This document shows, piece by piece, positions 7,762 to 19,070 of a stretch of DNA of 64,000 nt. A model generated the notes under the pieces. That model worked only from the letters and a program-made list of their open reading frames with translations, was not told where the DNA came from and made no database searches. Made by a program: the position numbers and the translations under genes. Positions within the stretch are counted from its first letter, which is position 1. The number at the start of each line of letters is the position of its first letter. This stretch comes from Oscillospiraceae bacterium (GTDB lineage Bacteria > Bacillota > Clostridia > Oscillospirales > Ruminococcaceae): positions 62,001 through 126,000 of the forward strand of contig JAETSI010000005.1 of assembly GCA_021769725.1 (NCBI GenBank). The letters run 5' to 3'.

Positions 7762-9687
7762 CTATTCATCTAATTCTATAAGACGTTCAAAATTCTCGTC
7801 GATCCTTGCTTTCAGCGCCTCTATCTCGTAACACTTGGAGTTCATCAGTTCATAATCATTGTAAACCTCTTCTCGGCTGATTTCCTCAGTGAGCAAATCG
7901 ATCTTCTCCTGCAAGTCATCTATTTCTTTTTCAAGCGCTTTCATTTCGTTTTTTCTTGCTGCATCGGCGCTTCGCTGCTGTTTGCTGCGGTACACCTTTG
8001 CTGATTTTTCCTTTGAAGCTTCCGCAGCCTTTGCGAATTTCTCAGCGTCGGCAATACGCTTCTGCTCCGCCTGCTCTTCACGGAGAACATCAAGATATTT
8101 ATCAAAATTATAGTTGTGCAGCCGACATTCTCCGTCTGTAAGCTCGATGAGTCTGTCGGCGATCTTGCTGAGAAGATAACGGTCATGTGACACAAAGATA
8201 ACCGTGCCGGTATACTCAGCAAGCGCCTCCTCGATAGCCTCCTTGGAAGAAAGATCAAGATGATTGGTAGGCTCGTCAAGAATAAGAACATTGCCGTGCT
8301 CCTGCATCATAATGGCAAAGCAGAGTTTAGCACGTTCGCCGCCGCTTATCACTCCCGTTTCCTTGAAAACATTCTCTCCGACAAGGCGCACCTGAGCCAG
8401 AAGTCCACGTACCTCCAGTTCTGTCATTGAAGGGTATCGGCTATGGAGTTCCTCCATAACGGTAAGCTCCCGATTAAGATTAGCGCTTTCCTGTTCAAAA
8501 TAAGATATCTTGACATTACTGTTCCAGCGCACAAGTCCCTTATGCGGAAGCTGCTCCTGAATTATTCTGAGAAGCGTGGATTTTCCAATGCCGTTATCGC
8601 CGATAATGCCGATCTTTTCACCCCTGCGGACATCAAAGCTGAGTTCTTCGACAAGAGTTTTCCGTGAATCCCCCTCTCCGACGGAAATGTCTGCACCCTT
8701 GACTTTCAGCACGTCTATAGGAGGTTCAACAGCATATGTAAACCGTATTTTAGCTGATTTGGTATCATGAAACGGCTTTTCGATCCGTTCGATCTTTTCC
8801 AGCTGCTTTCTGCGGCTCTGCGCCATTTTAGTGGTGGAGGCACGCACAAGATTCCTTGCAACATAATCTTCAAGCTGAGCTATCTGCTTCTGCTGCATTT
8901 CAAATTCTTTCTCACGGCGTGCGTCATTTTCATTTCTCTGGCGGACAAACGCCGAGTAATTGCCCCTGTATCGCGTCAGCACACCACGTTCTATCTCACA
9001 TATGGAACTGCACAGCCTGTCCAGAAAATACCGGTCATGGGAAACGATCAGTACAGCTCCCCTGTAGGAGCGCAGATAGTCCTCAAGCCACATTATGGTC
9101 TTGAAGTCGAGGTGATTCGTAGGCTCATCCAGGATAAGGAGATTAGGTTCTTCAAGAAGAAGCTTTGAAATACAAAGACGAGTTTTTTCCCCGCCGCTGA
9201 ATCCTGAACAGGTGCGTTCCAGATCATTCCCGGAAAAACCCATGCCATTCAGGATCATGCGAATTTTAACGTCTGTATTGTAGCCGTCGTTTGCTTCTAT
9301 CCACGAAGAAAGACGCTGATATTCGTCAGCAGACGAGTTATCGCCCAGTTCTATTTCAAGTTCGATCTCACGCAGCCTGTCTATGGCATTGAGAACCGGT
9401 CTGAAAACGCTCCTCATCTCCTCAATAACCGTTTTTTCAGAGTCAAGACCGTTCATCTGTTGCAGATAACCGATAGTAGTCTTTGACGCTATGGATACGA
9501 TGCCGTCCTTTTCGGTAAAACGGTCGGGTTCAACGGAACCGGTAAGAATTTTAAGCAGCGTAGTCTTGCCGCAGCCGTTGTTTCCCACAAGACCGATCTT
9601 GTCGGATTCGTCAATGGTCAGGGATACATTATTAAGAAGCTGATTTCCGTTATAGAATTTATTTATATTTATCAGACTTGCAAGCAT
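7762..9687 (-). CDS. ABC-F family ATPase (translation factor or ribosome protection)
   Basis: This 641-residue soluble protein has two ABC domains and no membrane segments. Walker A motifs are GNNGCGKTTLL (about 36-46) and GDNGIGKSTLL; signatures are SGGEKTRLC and SGGERAKLC; both Walker B motifs end LDEPTNHLD. A charged interdomain linker (about 245-320) and a basic C-terminal coiled coil (about 545-641) give the Uup/YdiF-like layout. ABC-F proteins act on the ribosome E site; some confer antibiotic resistance, others are housekeeping. The long leader with an intrinsic terminator suggests attenuation control, common for the resistance type. Exact subgroup cannot be told. Confidence 0.92.
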   Translation of the reverse strand: MLASLININKFYNGNQLLNNVSLTIDESDKIGLVGNNGCGKTTLLKILTGSVEPDRFTEKDGIVSIASKTTIGYLQQMNGLDSEKTVIEEMRSVFRPVLNAIDRLREIELEIELGDNSSADEYQRLSSWIEANDGYNTDVKIRMILNGMGFSGNDLERTCSGFSGGEKTRLCISKLLLEEPNLLILDEPTNHLDFKTIMWLEDYLRSYRGAVLIVSHDRYFLDRLCSSICEIERGVLTRYRGNYSAFVRQRNENDARREKEFEMQQKQIAQLEDYVARNLVRASTTKMAQSRRKQLEKIERIEKPFHDTKSAKIRFTYAVEPPIDVLKVKGADISVGEGDSRKTLVEELSFDVRRGEKIGIIGDNGIGKSTLLRIIQEQLPHKGLVRWNSNVKISYFEQESANLNRELTVMEELHSRYPSMTELEVRGLLAQVRLVGENVFKETGVISGGERAKLCFAIMMQEHGNVLILDEPTNHLDLSSKEAIEEALAEYTGTVIFVSHDRYLLSKIADRLIELTDGECRLHNYNFDKYLDVLREEQAEQKRIADAEKFAKAAEASKEKSAKVYRSKQQRSADAARKNEMKALEKEIDDLQEKIDLLTEEISREEVYNDYELMNSKCYEIEALKARIDENFERLIELDE

Positions 9688-9719
9688 AAAAAACTTCCTT
9701 AAACAGCAGCGCTCTGCAA

Positions 9720-9755
9720 TAAATCTGAAGCGCTGCCAAAAATATTTTTTTGAGC
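9720..9755 (-). promoter_or_regulatory. Second hairpin of the ABC-F leader
   Basis: CAGCGCT and AGCGCTG arms with a loop of about 17 nt lie just upstream of the AAGGAAG ribosome site of the ABC-F gene on the minus strand. It has no U tract, so it is not a terminator; it could affect ribosome access. The bounds are approximate. Confidence 0.45.
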
Positions 9756-9807
9756 AGAGGAATCTCAGGGCAGATAAAACCTCCGCTATGAAAATTTACA
9801 AAAAAAT

Positions 9808-9834
9808 GCCGGACAAAAATTAAAAATCCGGCAG
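9808..9834 (-). terminator. Intrinsic terminator in the ABC-F leader (candidate attenuator)
   Basis: On the minus strand TGCCGGA/TCCGGCA with an AU-rich loop is followed by a run of seven T. It lies between the ABC-F promoter (9934-9962) and the start codon (9687), so it would stop most ABC-F transcripts early unless relieved. No minus-strand gene upstream of it needs a terminator. Confidence 0.75.
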
Positions 9835-9859
9835 TTTTGATAAATGTTTCCAAACCCTA

Positions 9860-9888
9860 TTGACACGCCAGGCATTTTATATTATAAT
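9860..9888 (+). promoter_or_regulatory. rpoBC promoter
   Basis: TTGACA (9860-9865), a 17-nt spacer and TATAAT (9883-9888) form a perfect consensus promoter about 200 nt upstream of the rpoB start. It implies a long untranslated leader. Confidence 0.85.
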
Positions 9889-9933
9889 TATATAATGTAT
9901 CAATATAGGAAAGTATCACTATTCTGTTAAGAT

Positions 9934-9962
9934 ATTATAGCATACAGAAAAGCTTTTGTCAA
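9934..9962 (-). promoter_or_regulatory. ABC-F gene promoter
   Basis: The minus strand reads TTGACA (9957-9962), a 17-nt spacer and TATAAT (9934-9939), also perfect consensus. It lies downstream of the rpoB promoter and faces it, so the two transcripts should overlap by about 30 nt at their 5' ends. Confidence 0.85.
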
Positions 9963-10093
9963 GAGCTTTATAAGATTTTTTCAGGAATCCGCACCGCATG
10001 GACGCCATGCTGCGCCGTTCCTGGATAAAAGTGCAAAATCCGTCCGGACTCCGTACCGGGGCAGGACAGGTAAAATATAAGGAGGTTCCGCCT

Positions 10094-13000
10094 ATGGTGA
10101 ATGTCACACCTAAGCAGTTGGGAAAAAATGTCAGAATGAGCTTCGGTAAAATTACCGAGCCTCTCGAAATGCCGAATCTCATTGAGGTTCAGAAAAACTC
10201 CTATGAGTGGTTCAGAGGAGAGGGTCTGCGTGAAGTTTTCCGTGATATGACTGCGATTACCGATTACAACGGTAATCTTGTCCTTAATTTCAAGGATTAC
10301 CGCTTCGACGACACCCCCAAGTACACTCTTGCCGAGTGCAAATCAAGAGGTGCCACATACCAGGTTGCCATGAGAGCTACTGCTACACTCTGCAACAAGG
10401 AAACAGGAGCAGTCAGCGAAAGTGAGATCTACATGGGCGATTTCCCGCTTATGACAGAAAGCGGAACCTTTGTTATCAACGGTGCAGAGCGTGTTATCGT
10501 TTCACAGCTCGTGCGTTCTCCCGGCGTTTACTATGCCTTTGAAAAAGACAAGACCGGAAAGGATCTTTTCAATACTACCGTCATTCCGAACAGGGGCGCA
10601 TGGCTTGAATATGAAATGGACTCCAATGACGTTATATATGTCCGCATTGATAAAAACAGAAAGATTCCGCTTACTACATTTATCCGTGCCCTCGGCGTGG
10701 GTACGGATGAAGAGATCTACGAGATGTTCGGCGAGGATGAGCGTCTTAAACAGACTATCCTGCAAAAAGATCAGACCAAGAACAATTCCGACGCTCTTAT
10801 CGACGTTTACAAGAAGCTTCGCCCTGGTGAGCCTCCTACGGTAGAAAGCGCTTTGTCGCATCTCAATAATCTCTTCTTTGATGCTAAGAGATACGATCTC
10901 TGCCGTTTCGGACGCTACAAATACAACAAGAAGCTCGGCATTGCTTCACGTCTGGCAGGTCATATTATCGCACAGCCTATTATTAACCCCAATACCGGTG
11001 AGATCATGGCTGAAGAAGGCGAAACTATTTCCTACGACAAGGCTCTGGAGATCGAACAGGCAGGCGTTTACTACGCATTTGTCAATGTTGAAGCCAAGGA
11101 ATACGTTACCGATGAACACGGCGAAACTTCTATCAGAATGGTAGAGAGAACAGCCAAGATAATCGGCAACGGCATGGTTGACATCGGAGGCTACATCAGC
11201 TTCGATGCCACAAAGTACGGCATTAACGAAAAAGTTTCTTACAAGGTTCTCAGGGAGATCATGGAAACCTCTGCCGACGAGGATGAGCTTGAAGAAAACA
11301 TCAAGAAGCGTGCCGATGAACTCGTTCCTAAACACATCATTCTTGACGATATATATGCGACGATCAGCTACTTCCTTAACCTCTGCGAGGGCGTGGGAAC
11401 AGTTGACGATATCGACCACCTGGGCAACAGACGTATACGCAGCGTAGGAGAACTTCTCCAGAATCAGTTCCGTATCGGCTACGCACGTATGGAAAGAGGT
11501 ATCCGTGAGAGAATGAACATCCAGACACAGGATGTTAATACCCTCACTCCCCAGACACTTATCAATATAAGACCTGTTTCTTCTGCTATGAAGGAATTTT
11601 TCTGCTCCTCGCCTTTGTCACAGTTCATGGACCAGAACAATCCTCTTGCCGAACTTACGCATAAGAGACGTCTTTCAGCCCTCGGTCCCGGAGGTCTTTC
11701 AAGAGACCGTGCCGGATTTGAGGTACGTGACGTTCACTACAGCCATTACGGAAGAATGTGCCCTATCGAGACCCCTGAAGGTCCTAATATCGGTCTTATC
11801 TCTTATCTGGCTACTTTTGCACGCATCAACGAGTACGGATTTATCGAAGCACCGTACAGAAAAGTTGACAAGACTACCGGCGTGGTTACAAACGAAGTTA
11901 TATACATGACAGCCGATACAGAAGACAACTACATCGTGGCACAGGCAAACGAACCTCTTACTGAAGACGGAAAACTTGCAAGACCCCGTGTAAACGCCCG
12001 TTACCGTGAACAGATCCTCGAATGTCCCAGAGAAATGGTTGACTTCATGGACGTTTCGCCTAAAATGGTCGTTTCTGTCGCAACATCAATGATTCCGTTC
12101 CTCGAAAACGACGATGCTAACCGTGCCCTCATGGGTTCAAATATGCAGCGTCAGGCAGTTCCGCTCCTCAAAACAGAGCGTCCGTTCGTCGGAACAGGAA
12201 TGGAATACAAAGCAGCTGTTGACTCCGGCGTATGTATTGTTTCCAAATATGATGGAACCATTTCCTACGTTGACGCTGACAGCGTCCGCCTGATCGATGA
12301 CAAGGGTCTTGAACACAAATACGATCTTATTAAATTCAAGCGCTCCAACCAAGGTACGTGCGTAAACCAGCGTCCTATCGTCTCATTGGGTGAAAAGGTC
12401 ACAAAGGGTCAGGTACTGGCAGACGGTCCTGCAACGGCAGACGGAGAGATCTCTCTTGGAAAGAACGCACTTATAGGATTCATGACCTGGGAAGGCTACA
12501 ACTACGAGGACGCCGTTCTTCTTAATGAAAGGCTTGTACGTGAGGATGTATTTACTTCCGTTCATATTGAAGAGTATGAGATCGAATGCCGTGACACTAA
12601 GCTTGGTCCGGAAGAGATCACACGTGATATCCCCAACGTGGGCGACGATGCTCTGGCAAACCTTGACGAAAACGGAATAATCCGCATTGGTTCCGAGGTA
12701 AATTCCGGCGATATCCTTGTCGGAAAAGTAACACCAAAGGGCGAAACGGAACTCACTGCCGAGGAAAGACTTCTCCGTGCTATTTTCGGTGAAAAGGCAA
12801 GAGAAGTACGTGATAATTCACTTAAAGTTCCTCACGGAGAGTCGGGCGTTATCGTTGATGTCAAGGTATTCACAAGAGAAAACTGCGACGAACTCAGCGC
12901 AGGCGTAAATATGCGTGTTATCTGCTATATTGCACAGAAGAGAAAGATCACAGTCGGCGACAAAATGGCTGGCCGTCACGGAAACAAGGGTGTTGTATCA

Positions 13001-14014
13001 CGTATTCTTCCCGAAGAAGATATGCCTTTCCTCCCCGACGGAACTCCTCTCGACATCGTGCTTAACCCTCTGGGCGTACCTTCACGTATGAATATCGGTC
13101 AGGTACTTGAAGTCCATCTGGGTATGGCGTGCAAGGCTCTCGGCTGGCACATCATGACGCCTGTATTTGACGGCGCTCACGAGGACGATATCCGTGACTG
13201 CTTCCGCATGGCTGACGAGCACAGCAGGGAACACCGTGACGATATGTTCGAGCTGAACAGCATGGATAAGGTCATCAACCCCAACGCCCTGACATTCAAT
13301 GAAGACTGTAAGTTCACGCTTTATGACGGTCGTACCGGCGAGAAATTTGACAACAGAGTAACAGTAGGATATATGTACTACCTCAAACTCCATCACTTGG
13401 TTGACGATAAAATCCATGCACGTTCCGTAGGTCCCTACGCTCTCGTTACACAGCAGCCTTTGGGCGGTAAGGCACAGTTTGGCGGCCAGCGTTTCGGAGA
13501 AATGGAAGTATGGGCTCTTGAGGCTTATGGCGCTGCCTACACTCTCCAGGAGATCCTTACTGTTAAATCAGACGATACTATCGGACGTGTCAACACTTAC
13601 GAGGCTATCGTCAAGGGGCAGAATGTTCCTACCCCCGGCATTCCAGAATCTTTCAAGGTTCTTATCAAGGAAATGCAGGCTCTCGGTCTGGATGTTCGTG
13701 TTCTGGACGAAAATCAACAGGAAATCGATCTTAAGCAGAGCTTTGACGACGATGATCCAATGCCTTCCAACGACTCTTACTCCGACGAAAATACTGATGA
13801 TCCGTCATCATATTCTGACAGTGACATTGAGGACAGCGGATTCTCTTTTGAAGACAGCGGCGAAGATGACGACGATTTCGATTCTTTTGACGAAAAACAG
13901 GATTTCAGGTTTGACGATGAGGACGATGATGATCTCGGACTTGACGATGACGATGACGATGACGATGATATTTTCGGCAGCTTTGATCTGGACGACTCCT
14001 CAGACGAGGACTAA
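10094..14014 (+). CDS. rpoB: RNA polymerase beta subunit
   Basis: This 1306-residue protein starts at the ATG at 10094 ([11 protein letters not shown]), preceded by AAGGAGG; an open frame from 9998 has no ribosome site. All hallmark regions are present: the rifampicin-pocket motif [41 protein letters not shown] and the C-terminal [24 protein letters not shown]. The catalytic core ends near residue 1210. About 90 further residues form a Ser/Asp/Glu-rich acidic tail with runs of aspartate, longer and more acidic than in Bacillus RpoB. rplJ-rplL do not precede it; the gene has its own promoter. rpoC follows after 99 bp. Confidence 0.98.
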   Translation: MVNVTPKQLGKNVRMSFGKITEPLEMPNLIEVQKNSYEWFRGEGLREVFRDMTAITDYNGNLVLNFKDYRFDDTPKYTLAECKSRGATYQVAMRATATLCNKETGAVSESEIYMGDFPLMTESGTFVINGAERVIVSQLVRSPGVYYAFEKDKTGKDLFNTTVIPNRGAWLEYEMDSNDVIYVRIDKNRKIPLTTFIRALGVGTDEEIYEMFGEDERLKQTILQKDQTKNNSDALIDVYKKLRPGEPPTVESALSHLNNLFFDAKRYDLCRFGRYKYNKKLGIASRLAGHIIAQPIINPNTGEIMAEEGETISYDKALEIEQAGVYYAFVNVEAKEYVTDEHGETSIRMVERTAKIIGNGMVDIGGYISFDATKYGINEKVSYKVLREIMETSADEDELEENIKKRADELVPKHIILDDIYATISYFLNLCEGVGTVDDIDHLGNRRIRSVGELLQNQFRIGYARMERGIRERMNIQTQDVNTLTPQTLINIRPVSSAMKEFFCSSPLSQFMDQNNPLAELTHKRRLSALGPGGLSRDRAGFEVRDVHYSHYGRMCPIETPEGPNIGLISYLATFARINEYGFIEAPYRKVDKTTGVVTNEVIYMTADTEDNYIVAQANEPLTEDGKLARPRVNARYREQILECPREMVDFMDVSPKMVVSVATSMIPFLENDDANRALMGSNMQRQAVPLLKTERPFVGTGMEYKAAVDSGVCIVSKYDGTISYVDADSVRLIDDKGLEHKYDLIKFKRSNQGTCVNQRPIVSLGEKVTKGQVLADGPATADGEISLGKNALIGFMTWEGYNYEDAVLLNERLVREDVFTSVHIEEYEIECRDTKLGPEEITRDIPNVGDDALANLDENGIIRIGSEVNSGDILVGKVTPKGETELTAEERLLRAIFGEKAREVRDNSLKVPHGESGVIVDVKVFTRENCDELSAGVNMRVICYIAQKRKITVGDKMAGRHGNKGVVSRILPEEDMPFLPDGTPLDIVLNPLGVPSRMNIGQVLEVHLGMACKALGWHIMTPVFDGAHEDDIRDCFRMADEHSREHRDDMFELNSMDKVINPNALTFNEDCKFTLYDGRTGEKFDNRVTVGYMYYLKLHHLVDDKIHARSVGPYALVTQQPLGGKAQFGGQRFGEMEVWALEAYGAAYTLQEILTVKSDDTIGRVNTYEAIVKGQNVPTPGIPESFKVLIKEMQALGLDVRVLDENQQEIDLKQSFDDDDPMPSNDSYSDENTDDPSSYSDSDIEDSGFSFEDSGEDDDDFDSFDEKQDFRFDDEDDDDLGLDDDDDDDDDIFGSFDLDDSSDED

Positions 14015-14036
14015 TATAATATAGATATAAACCAAT

Positions 14037-14085
14037 GATCCCGGACTGCAAAAGTGATATTGACTGCTTTTGCATCCACAGGATC
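14037..14085 (+). other. Hairpin in the rpoB-rpoC spacer
   Basis: TGCAAAAG/CTTTTGCA (14047-14054 with 14067-14074) is nested within GATCC/GGATC (14037-14041 with 14081-14085). No T tract follows, so an RNA processing or stability element is more likely than a terminator. Confidence 0.5.
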
Positions 14086-14113
14086 TTATACCTACTAAAC
14101 AGGAGGTAGCAGT

Positions 14114-17100
14114 TTGGAATTTACAACTTTTGATTCAATTAAAATCGGTCTTGCATCCCCGGAAAAGATCAGAAGCTGGTCATACGGCGTTGTTGAAAGA
14201 CCTGAAACTATAAATTACAGAACTCAGAAACCAGAGCGTGACGGATTATTCTGCGAAAGAATCTTCGGTCCGACAAAGGACTGGGAGTGTCACTGCGGAA
14301 AATTCAAGAAGATCCGCTTCAAGGGCAAAGTCTGCGACCGCTGCGGCGTTGAAGTAACAAGAGCAAGGGTTCGCCGTGAAAGAATGGGGCACATTGAGCT
14401 TGCAGCTCCCGTTTCACATATCTGGTACTTTAAAGGTACACCGTCACGCATCGGACAGGTTCTGGAAATTTCACAAAAGCGTCTGGAAGAGATTCTGTAC
14501 TTTACAAAGTATATTGTCATTGATCCCGGCAACACCGAACTTATAAAGAAACAGCTCCTTTCCGAAAAGGAATATCTGTCATATCGTGAAAAGTACGGTG
14601 ATGACTTTAAGGCGGAAATGGGCGCTGAAGCTGTCAAAAAGCTCCTGAACGAATATGACCCGGCAAGATACGACACTCACAAGAACCGTCTTTCCGAAAT
14701 GGGCAAGATCTCACTTGGGGGAAGAAAGATACAGTGTTATAACAGACCTGACCAGTGCGACTGTGAAGAATGCGAAATGTTCAGAGAGCTTGACGATATC
14801 GACTGGAGAAATAACCTTGAGATCGTTGCAGATGACCTCAAGGCAGAACTGGTGGGTCTTCCTGCCGGACAGAAAAAAGTCAAGCTTCTCAAAAGACTTC
14901 AGATAATAGAAGCTTTCCGGCTTTCCGGAAATAAACCAGAATGGATGATACTGGACGCAGTTCCGGTTATTCCTCCAGATCTGCGTCCTATGATCATGCT
15001 GGACGGAGGACGCTATGCAACATCTGATCTTAACGATCTCTACAGACGTGTTATCAACAGAAATAACCGTCTTAAAAGAATGCTGGAACTTGAAGCTCCC
15101 GATATCATCGTAAGAAACGAAAAGAGAATGCTCCAGGAAGCCGTTGACGCTCTTATCGACAACGGCAGACACGGCAGACCTGTTACAGGTCCAAGCAACC
15201 GTGCCCTTAAATCCCTGTCGGATATGCTTAAAGGTAAGCAGGGACGTTTCCGTCAGAACCTTCTCGGTAAGCGCGTTGACTACTCCGGCCGTTCGGTTAT
15301 CGTTGTAGGCCCTGAACTTAAAATGTACCAGTGCGGTCTGCCAAAGGAAATGGCTCTCGAACTCTTCAAGCCATTCGTTCTGAAAAGACTCGTTGACAAA
15401 AAGGCGATTGCCAATATCAAATCAGCAAGAAAGCTTATCGACCGTGCCGACAATAAGGTGTGGGACGCTCTTGAGGACGTTATCAAGGATCACCCTGTAA
15501 TGCTGAACCGTGCCCCCACGCTTCACCGTCTTGGTATTCAGGCATTTGAACCAGTTCTTGTCGAGGGACGTGCAATCAAGCTTCATCCTCTTGTATGTTC
15601 TGCTTTCAATGCCGACTTCGACGGCGACCAGATGGCTGTACATCTTCCCCTTTCTGCAGAAGCTCAGGCAGAAGCACGTTTCCTTATGCTTGCCGCAAAC
15701 AATCTGCTTAAGCCATCCGACGGTAAGCCTGTAGCTGTTCCGTCGCAGGATATGGTTCTCGGTTCTTACTATCTGACAATGGATAAGCCGGGCGAACCGG
15801 GCGAAGGCAAGATATTCCGTGACGTAAACGAAGCGCTTATGGCATACAACGAGCACGATGTATCTCTCCATGCCAATATCAAGGTAAGAATAACCAAAGA
15901 TATCGGTGACAAAAAGGTTTCAAAGATAATCGACGCTACAATAGGACGTCTTATCTTCAACGAGAACATCCCGCAGAATCTGGGTTATGTTGACAGAACC
16001 AACTCTGACAAACAGTTTGATCTTGAAATCGCTTTCCTGGTAGGCAAGAAGCAGCTATCAGATATTATCGAACGCTGCATCAAGATTCACGGCACAACAA
16101 CAACTTCAGAGGTTCTTGACAGAATCAAGGCTCTGGGATATAAATATTCTACAAGAGCAGCTCTTACCGTTGCCGTTTGCGACGCTACTATCCCTCCGCA
16201 GAAAAAAGAGATCCTTGCCGCAGCTGACAAGGAAGTTGAACAGATCACAAACGAATACGAGTACGGATACATCTCCACTCAGGAAAAAACCAAGAAGATC
16301 ATTGCTCTCTGGACAAATACTACGGACGATGTAACAAAGGCTCTTAAAGCAAACTTTGACAGGTACAATCCTATCTGGATGATGGCTGACTCCGGCGCCC
16401 GTGGATCTATTTCTCAGATTCGTCAGCTTGCCGGTATGAGAGGTCTTATTGCCAACACTTCAGGTACGGTTATTGAAATCCCGATCAGAGCCAACTACCG
16501 TGAAGGTCTTAACATTCTGGAATACTTTATCGCATCACGAGGCGCCCGTAAGGGTCTTGCCGATACTGCTCTCCGTACCGCTGACTCAGGTTACCTGACA
16601 CGTCGTCTTGTTGACGTTTCACAGGACGTTATTATCCGTGAGGAAGACTGCGGAACTACGGACGGTATTGAAGTTTATGAAATCAGAAACGGCAACGAAG
16701 TTGTTGAGCCTTTCGGAGAGCGTCTGGTCGGAAGATTCCTTTCGGAAGATCTCCGTGACGAATCCGGCGAACTTATCGTTTCACGCAACAAAATGATAAA
16801 TGATGCTGATGCAAAAAAGATCATTGATGCAGGCGTTGAAAGGATCAAGATTCGCTCCGTACTCAACTGTAAAGCAAGAACCGGCGTATGCGCCAAGTGC
16901 TACGGCGCTAATCTGGCCAACAACAATATCGTTTCTGTAGGTGAGGCTGTCGGTATCATTGCCGCTCAGTCTATCGGCGAACCCGGTACACAGCTTACCA
17001 TGAGAACATTCCACACCGGAGGCGTTGCTTCTGCCGATGCGGAAGATATCACACAGGGTCTCCCCCGTGTTGAGGAACTTTTTGAAAGCAGACGACCCAA

Positions 17101-17848
17101 AGGTGCAGCCATTCTTTCAAGACTTTCAGGAAAGATTCATATTGAAGAAATCAAAACCACCAGAAATATCATTGTTACAAACGATGAAACCGGCGATTCT
17201 GAAAGCTATATGATTCCATATAACCTCAAGATCCGTGTTCAGGAGGGCGAGTACATTGAAAAGGGTACACGTCTTACTGAAGGAAATATCTACCCTGCCG
17301 ACATTCTCAATATCCTGGGAACACAGGAAGTGCAGAACTATATTATTAACGAAGTACAGAAAGTTTACCGCTTGCAGGGTGTTGATATCAACGACAAGCA
17401 CATTGAAGTCATTGTACGTCAGATGCTCAGAAAGATCAAGGTTGAGGAAACCGGAAGCAGCTATCTTCTCCCCGGAACGCTTGTTGACCGCAAGGAAATC
17501 GACATTATCAATGAAGAACTCCAGGCAAGAATTGACGCCGGCGAATATGATGTCCAACTCGTACAGACCAGTCCGGTGCTCCAGGGTATCACCAAGGCGT
17601 CCTCCAACTCCGACAGCTTTATGTCAGCCGCTTCATTCCAGGAAACAACAAAAGCTCTTACAGACGCAGCTATCAGAGGAAAGAGCGACAAACTGCTCGG
17701 TCTTAAAGAAAACGTTATTATCGGTAAGCTTATTCCTGCCGGTACCGGCATGGATTGCTACAACCGTGTTGAAGTCGTAAAGAACGATGGCTTCAGCGAA
17801 CACGCTCCGCAGCAGATGCCTATGCCAATCACTAATCCTATAGTCTGA
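14114..17848 (+). CDS. rpoC: RNA polymerase beta' subunit
   Basis: This 1244-residue protein starts with TTG at 14114 after AGGAGGTAGCAG, giving the standard start [19 protein letters not shown]. The N-terminal zinc site is CHCGKF...CDRCG, the catalytic loop [12 protein letters not shown] carries the three Mg-binding aspartates, and the second zinc-binding region [13 protein letters not shown] and [16 protein letters not shown] follow. Length and layout are normal for Firmicutes, with no insertion. It shares the rpoB transcript, and a strong terminator follows. Confidence 0.98.
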   Translation: MEFTTFDSIKIGLASPEKIRSWSYGVVERPETINYRTQKPERDGLFCERIFGPTKDWECHCGKFKKIRFKGKVCDRCGVEVTRARVRRERMGHIELAAPVSHIWYFKGTPSRIGQVLEISQKRLEEILYFTKYIVIDPGNTELIKKQLLSEKEYLSYREKYGDDFKAEMGAEAVKKLLNEYDPARYDTHKNRLSEMGKISLGGRKIQCYNRPDQCDCEECEMFRELDDIDWRNNLEIVADDLKAELVGLPAGQKKVKLLKRLQIIEAFRLSGNKPEWMILDAVPVIPPDLRPMIMLDGGRYATSDLNDLYRRVINRNNRLKRMLELEAPDIIVRNEKRMLQEAVDALIDNGRHGRPVTGPSNRALKSLSDMLKGKQGRFRQNLLGKRVDYSGRSVIVVGPELKMYQCGLPKEMALELFKPFVLKRLVDKKAIANIKSARKLIDRADNKVWDALEDVIKDHPVMLNRAPTLHRLGIQAFEPVLVEGRAIKLHPLVCSAFNADFDGDQMAVHLPLSAEAQAEARFLMLAANNLLKPSDGKPVAVPSQDMVLGSYYLTMDKPGEPGEGKIFRDVNEALMAYNEHDVSLHANIKVRITKDIGDKKVSKIIDATIGRLIFNENIPQNLGYVDRTNSDKQFDLEIAFLVGKKQLSDIIERCIKIHGTTTTSEVLDRIKALGYKYSTRAALTVAVCDATIPPQKKEILAAADKEVEQITNEYEYGYISTQEKTKKIIALWTNTTDDVTKALKANFDRYNPIWMMADSGARGSISQIRQLAGMRGLIANTSGTVIEIPIRANYREGLNILEYFIASRGARKGLADTALRTADSGYLTRRLVDVSQDVIIREEDCGTTDGIEVYEIRNGNEVVEPFGERLVGRFLSEDLRDESGELIVSRNKMINDADAKKIIDAGVERIKIRSVLNCKARTGVCAKCYGANLANNNIVSVGEAVGIIAAQSIGEPGTQLTMRTFHTGGVASADAEDITQGLPRVEELFESRRPKGAAILSRLSGKIHIEEIKTTRNIIVTNDETGDSESYMIPYNLKIRVQEGEYIEKGTRLTEGNIYPADILNILGTQEVQNYIINEVQKVYRLQGVDINDKHIEVIVRQMLRKIKVEETGSSYLLPGTLVDRKEIDIINEELQARIDAGEYDVQLVQTSPVLQGITKASSNSDSFMSAASFQETTKALTDAAIRGKSDKLLGLKENVIIGKLIPAGTGMDCYNRVEVVKNDGFSEHAPQQMPMPITNPIV

Positions 17849-17856
17849 TTTTTAAA

Positions 17857-17890
17857 AATTCCCCGATGCAAAAGTATCGGGGAATTTTAT
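17857..17890 (+). terminator. rpoBC terminator
   Basis: AATTCCCCGAT/ATCGGGGAATT (11 bp, loop GCAAAAGT) is followed by TTTAT, 9 nt after the rpoC stop. Confidence 0.88.
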
Positions 17891-17895
17891 GGTTC

Positions 17896-17924
17896 TTGAC
17901 AAATCACTTTTATAGTGATAAAAT
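17896..17924 (+). promoter_or_regulatory. Promoter of the lipoprotein pair
   Basis: TTGACA (17896-17901), a 17-nt spacer and TAAAAT (17919-17924) lie about 40 nt before the TraB/GumN-family gene. Confidence 0.7.
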
Positions 17925-17966
17925 AATATAAGTAATACAGATCACATAAAAAGAAAGGACAGACAA

Positions 17967-19055
17967 ATGAAAAAACTTACAGCTATTTTTATGGTATCAG
18001 CGATGATTCTTTCCCTCGCTTCATGCGGAAAAAATGAAAGTGATAAAGAAAACAGCGGCTTATCCTCCGCAGAAAAAAGTACATCAGCGACTGAAGAAAC
18101 AACCAAAACAGAAGAAGAAACAGAAATATCAACAGAAAAAGAAACCGATTCTCCAGATGATAAAAACAACAGCGAAACTCCGGATATAAACGACTATATA
18201 ACCGTAGATACCCCCACTCCTGCACTCTGGAAAGCTACAGATCCGGATTCAGGCAATGAGCTTTATCTGATGGGCACTATCCACGTTGTCAGTGAAGAGA
18301 AATTCTCACTGCCCGATTATATCATGGACGTATACGAAAACAGCAGCGGTGTTGCCGTTGAATACGATATCCGTCAACTGGAAGAAATATCAGGTGCGCA
18401 GGAACTGCTTCAATACACACTCTATACTGACGGAACAAAAATAAGCGATCATATTTCCGAAGAAGCATACGAAACCGGAAAATCATGTCTTACAGATTTG
18501 GGAATGTATGCAGGCGTACTTGATTATTATATGCCGGGACTTTGGCTGAATCAAATAGAACAATCAGCGATTATGAGCATAAAAAATCTCTCCAGCGACG
18601 GCGTTGATTCAAAATTTATTGATATGGCGGAAAAAGACGGCAAGGAGATAGTCAGCATTGAAACACTTGAAATCCAAGCTTATGCTATTGTCGGATACTC
18701 CGACGAATACGCTGATTATTGCATTAGAACACTGCCGGAAGATCTTCAGGATATTGAGGGACTTGCCGAATCATTGGGAAAGCTTTACGATTTGTGGGCA
18801 TCAGGAAAAATAGACGAAATGGAAGAATTTTCCGACGAATCTGCTGATATTCCCGAAGATCTGCTTGACGACTATGAGAAATACAACGAAAAGATACTTT
18901 ACTCCAGAAACAAAGGTATGGCGGACAAGGCTGCTGAATTTTTGGAAAACGGCGATAACTACTTCTTTATGGTCGGAGCAATGCATTTTGCCGGCAGCAA
19001 AGGCGTTGACGATCTTCTTGAAGACAAGGGATATACCGTTGAAAGACTTTATTGA
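17967..19055 (+). CDS. TraB/GumN-family lipoprotein
   Basis: This 362-residue lipoprotein has a signal peptide ending in the lipobox LASC (C20), then a Glu/Thr/Ser-rich linker (about 21-80) and a TraB/GumN domain (about 85-362). The two family GxxH motifs are GTIH (H106) near the start and GAMH (H340) near the end. In the related Tiki proteins these belong to a metal-dependent protease-like fold; the substrate of bacterial members is mostly unknown. It is anchored outside the membrane. The next lipoprotein gene follows after 15 bp in the same transcript. Confidence 0.88.
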   Translation: MKKLTAIFMVSAMILSLASCGKNESDKENSGLSSAEKSTSATEETTKTEEETEISTEKETDSPDDKNNSETPDINDYITVDTPTPALWKATDPDSGNELYLMGTIHVVSEEKFSLPDYIMDVYENSSGVAVEYDIRQLEEISGAQELLQYTLYTDGTKISDHISEEAYETGKSCLTDLGMYAGVLDYYMPGLWLNQIEQSAIMSIKNLSSDGVDSKFIDMAEKDGKEIVSIETLEIQAYAIVGYSDEYADYCIRTLPEDLQDIEGLAESLGKLYDLWASGKIDEMEEFSDESADIPEDLLDDYEKYNEKILYSRNKGMADKAAEFLENGDNYFFMVGAMHFAGSKGVDDLLEDKGYTVERLY

Positions 19056-19070
19056 TAAAGGGGAAGAAAC

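Noticed and set aside
9659..9853. Leader ORF of 64 codons in the ABC-F leader
   Set aside because: It starts with TTG behind a weak site, spans the terminator hairpin and runs into the ABC-F gene out of frame; not convincing as a regulatory peptide.
9998..10093. Extended N-terminus of RpoB
   Set aside because: The in-frame ATG at 9998 has no ribosome site and the 32 extra residues do not belong to RpoB; AAGGAGG lies directly before ATG 10094.
10946..11419. Large antisense ORFs within rpoB and rpoC
   Set aside because: They follow from codon bias of the sense gene, with no start signal or homology.
13479..14024. Long +1-frame ORF over the 3' end of rpoB
   Set aside because: It is a shadow of the repetitive GAC/GAT codons of the acidic tail.
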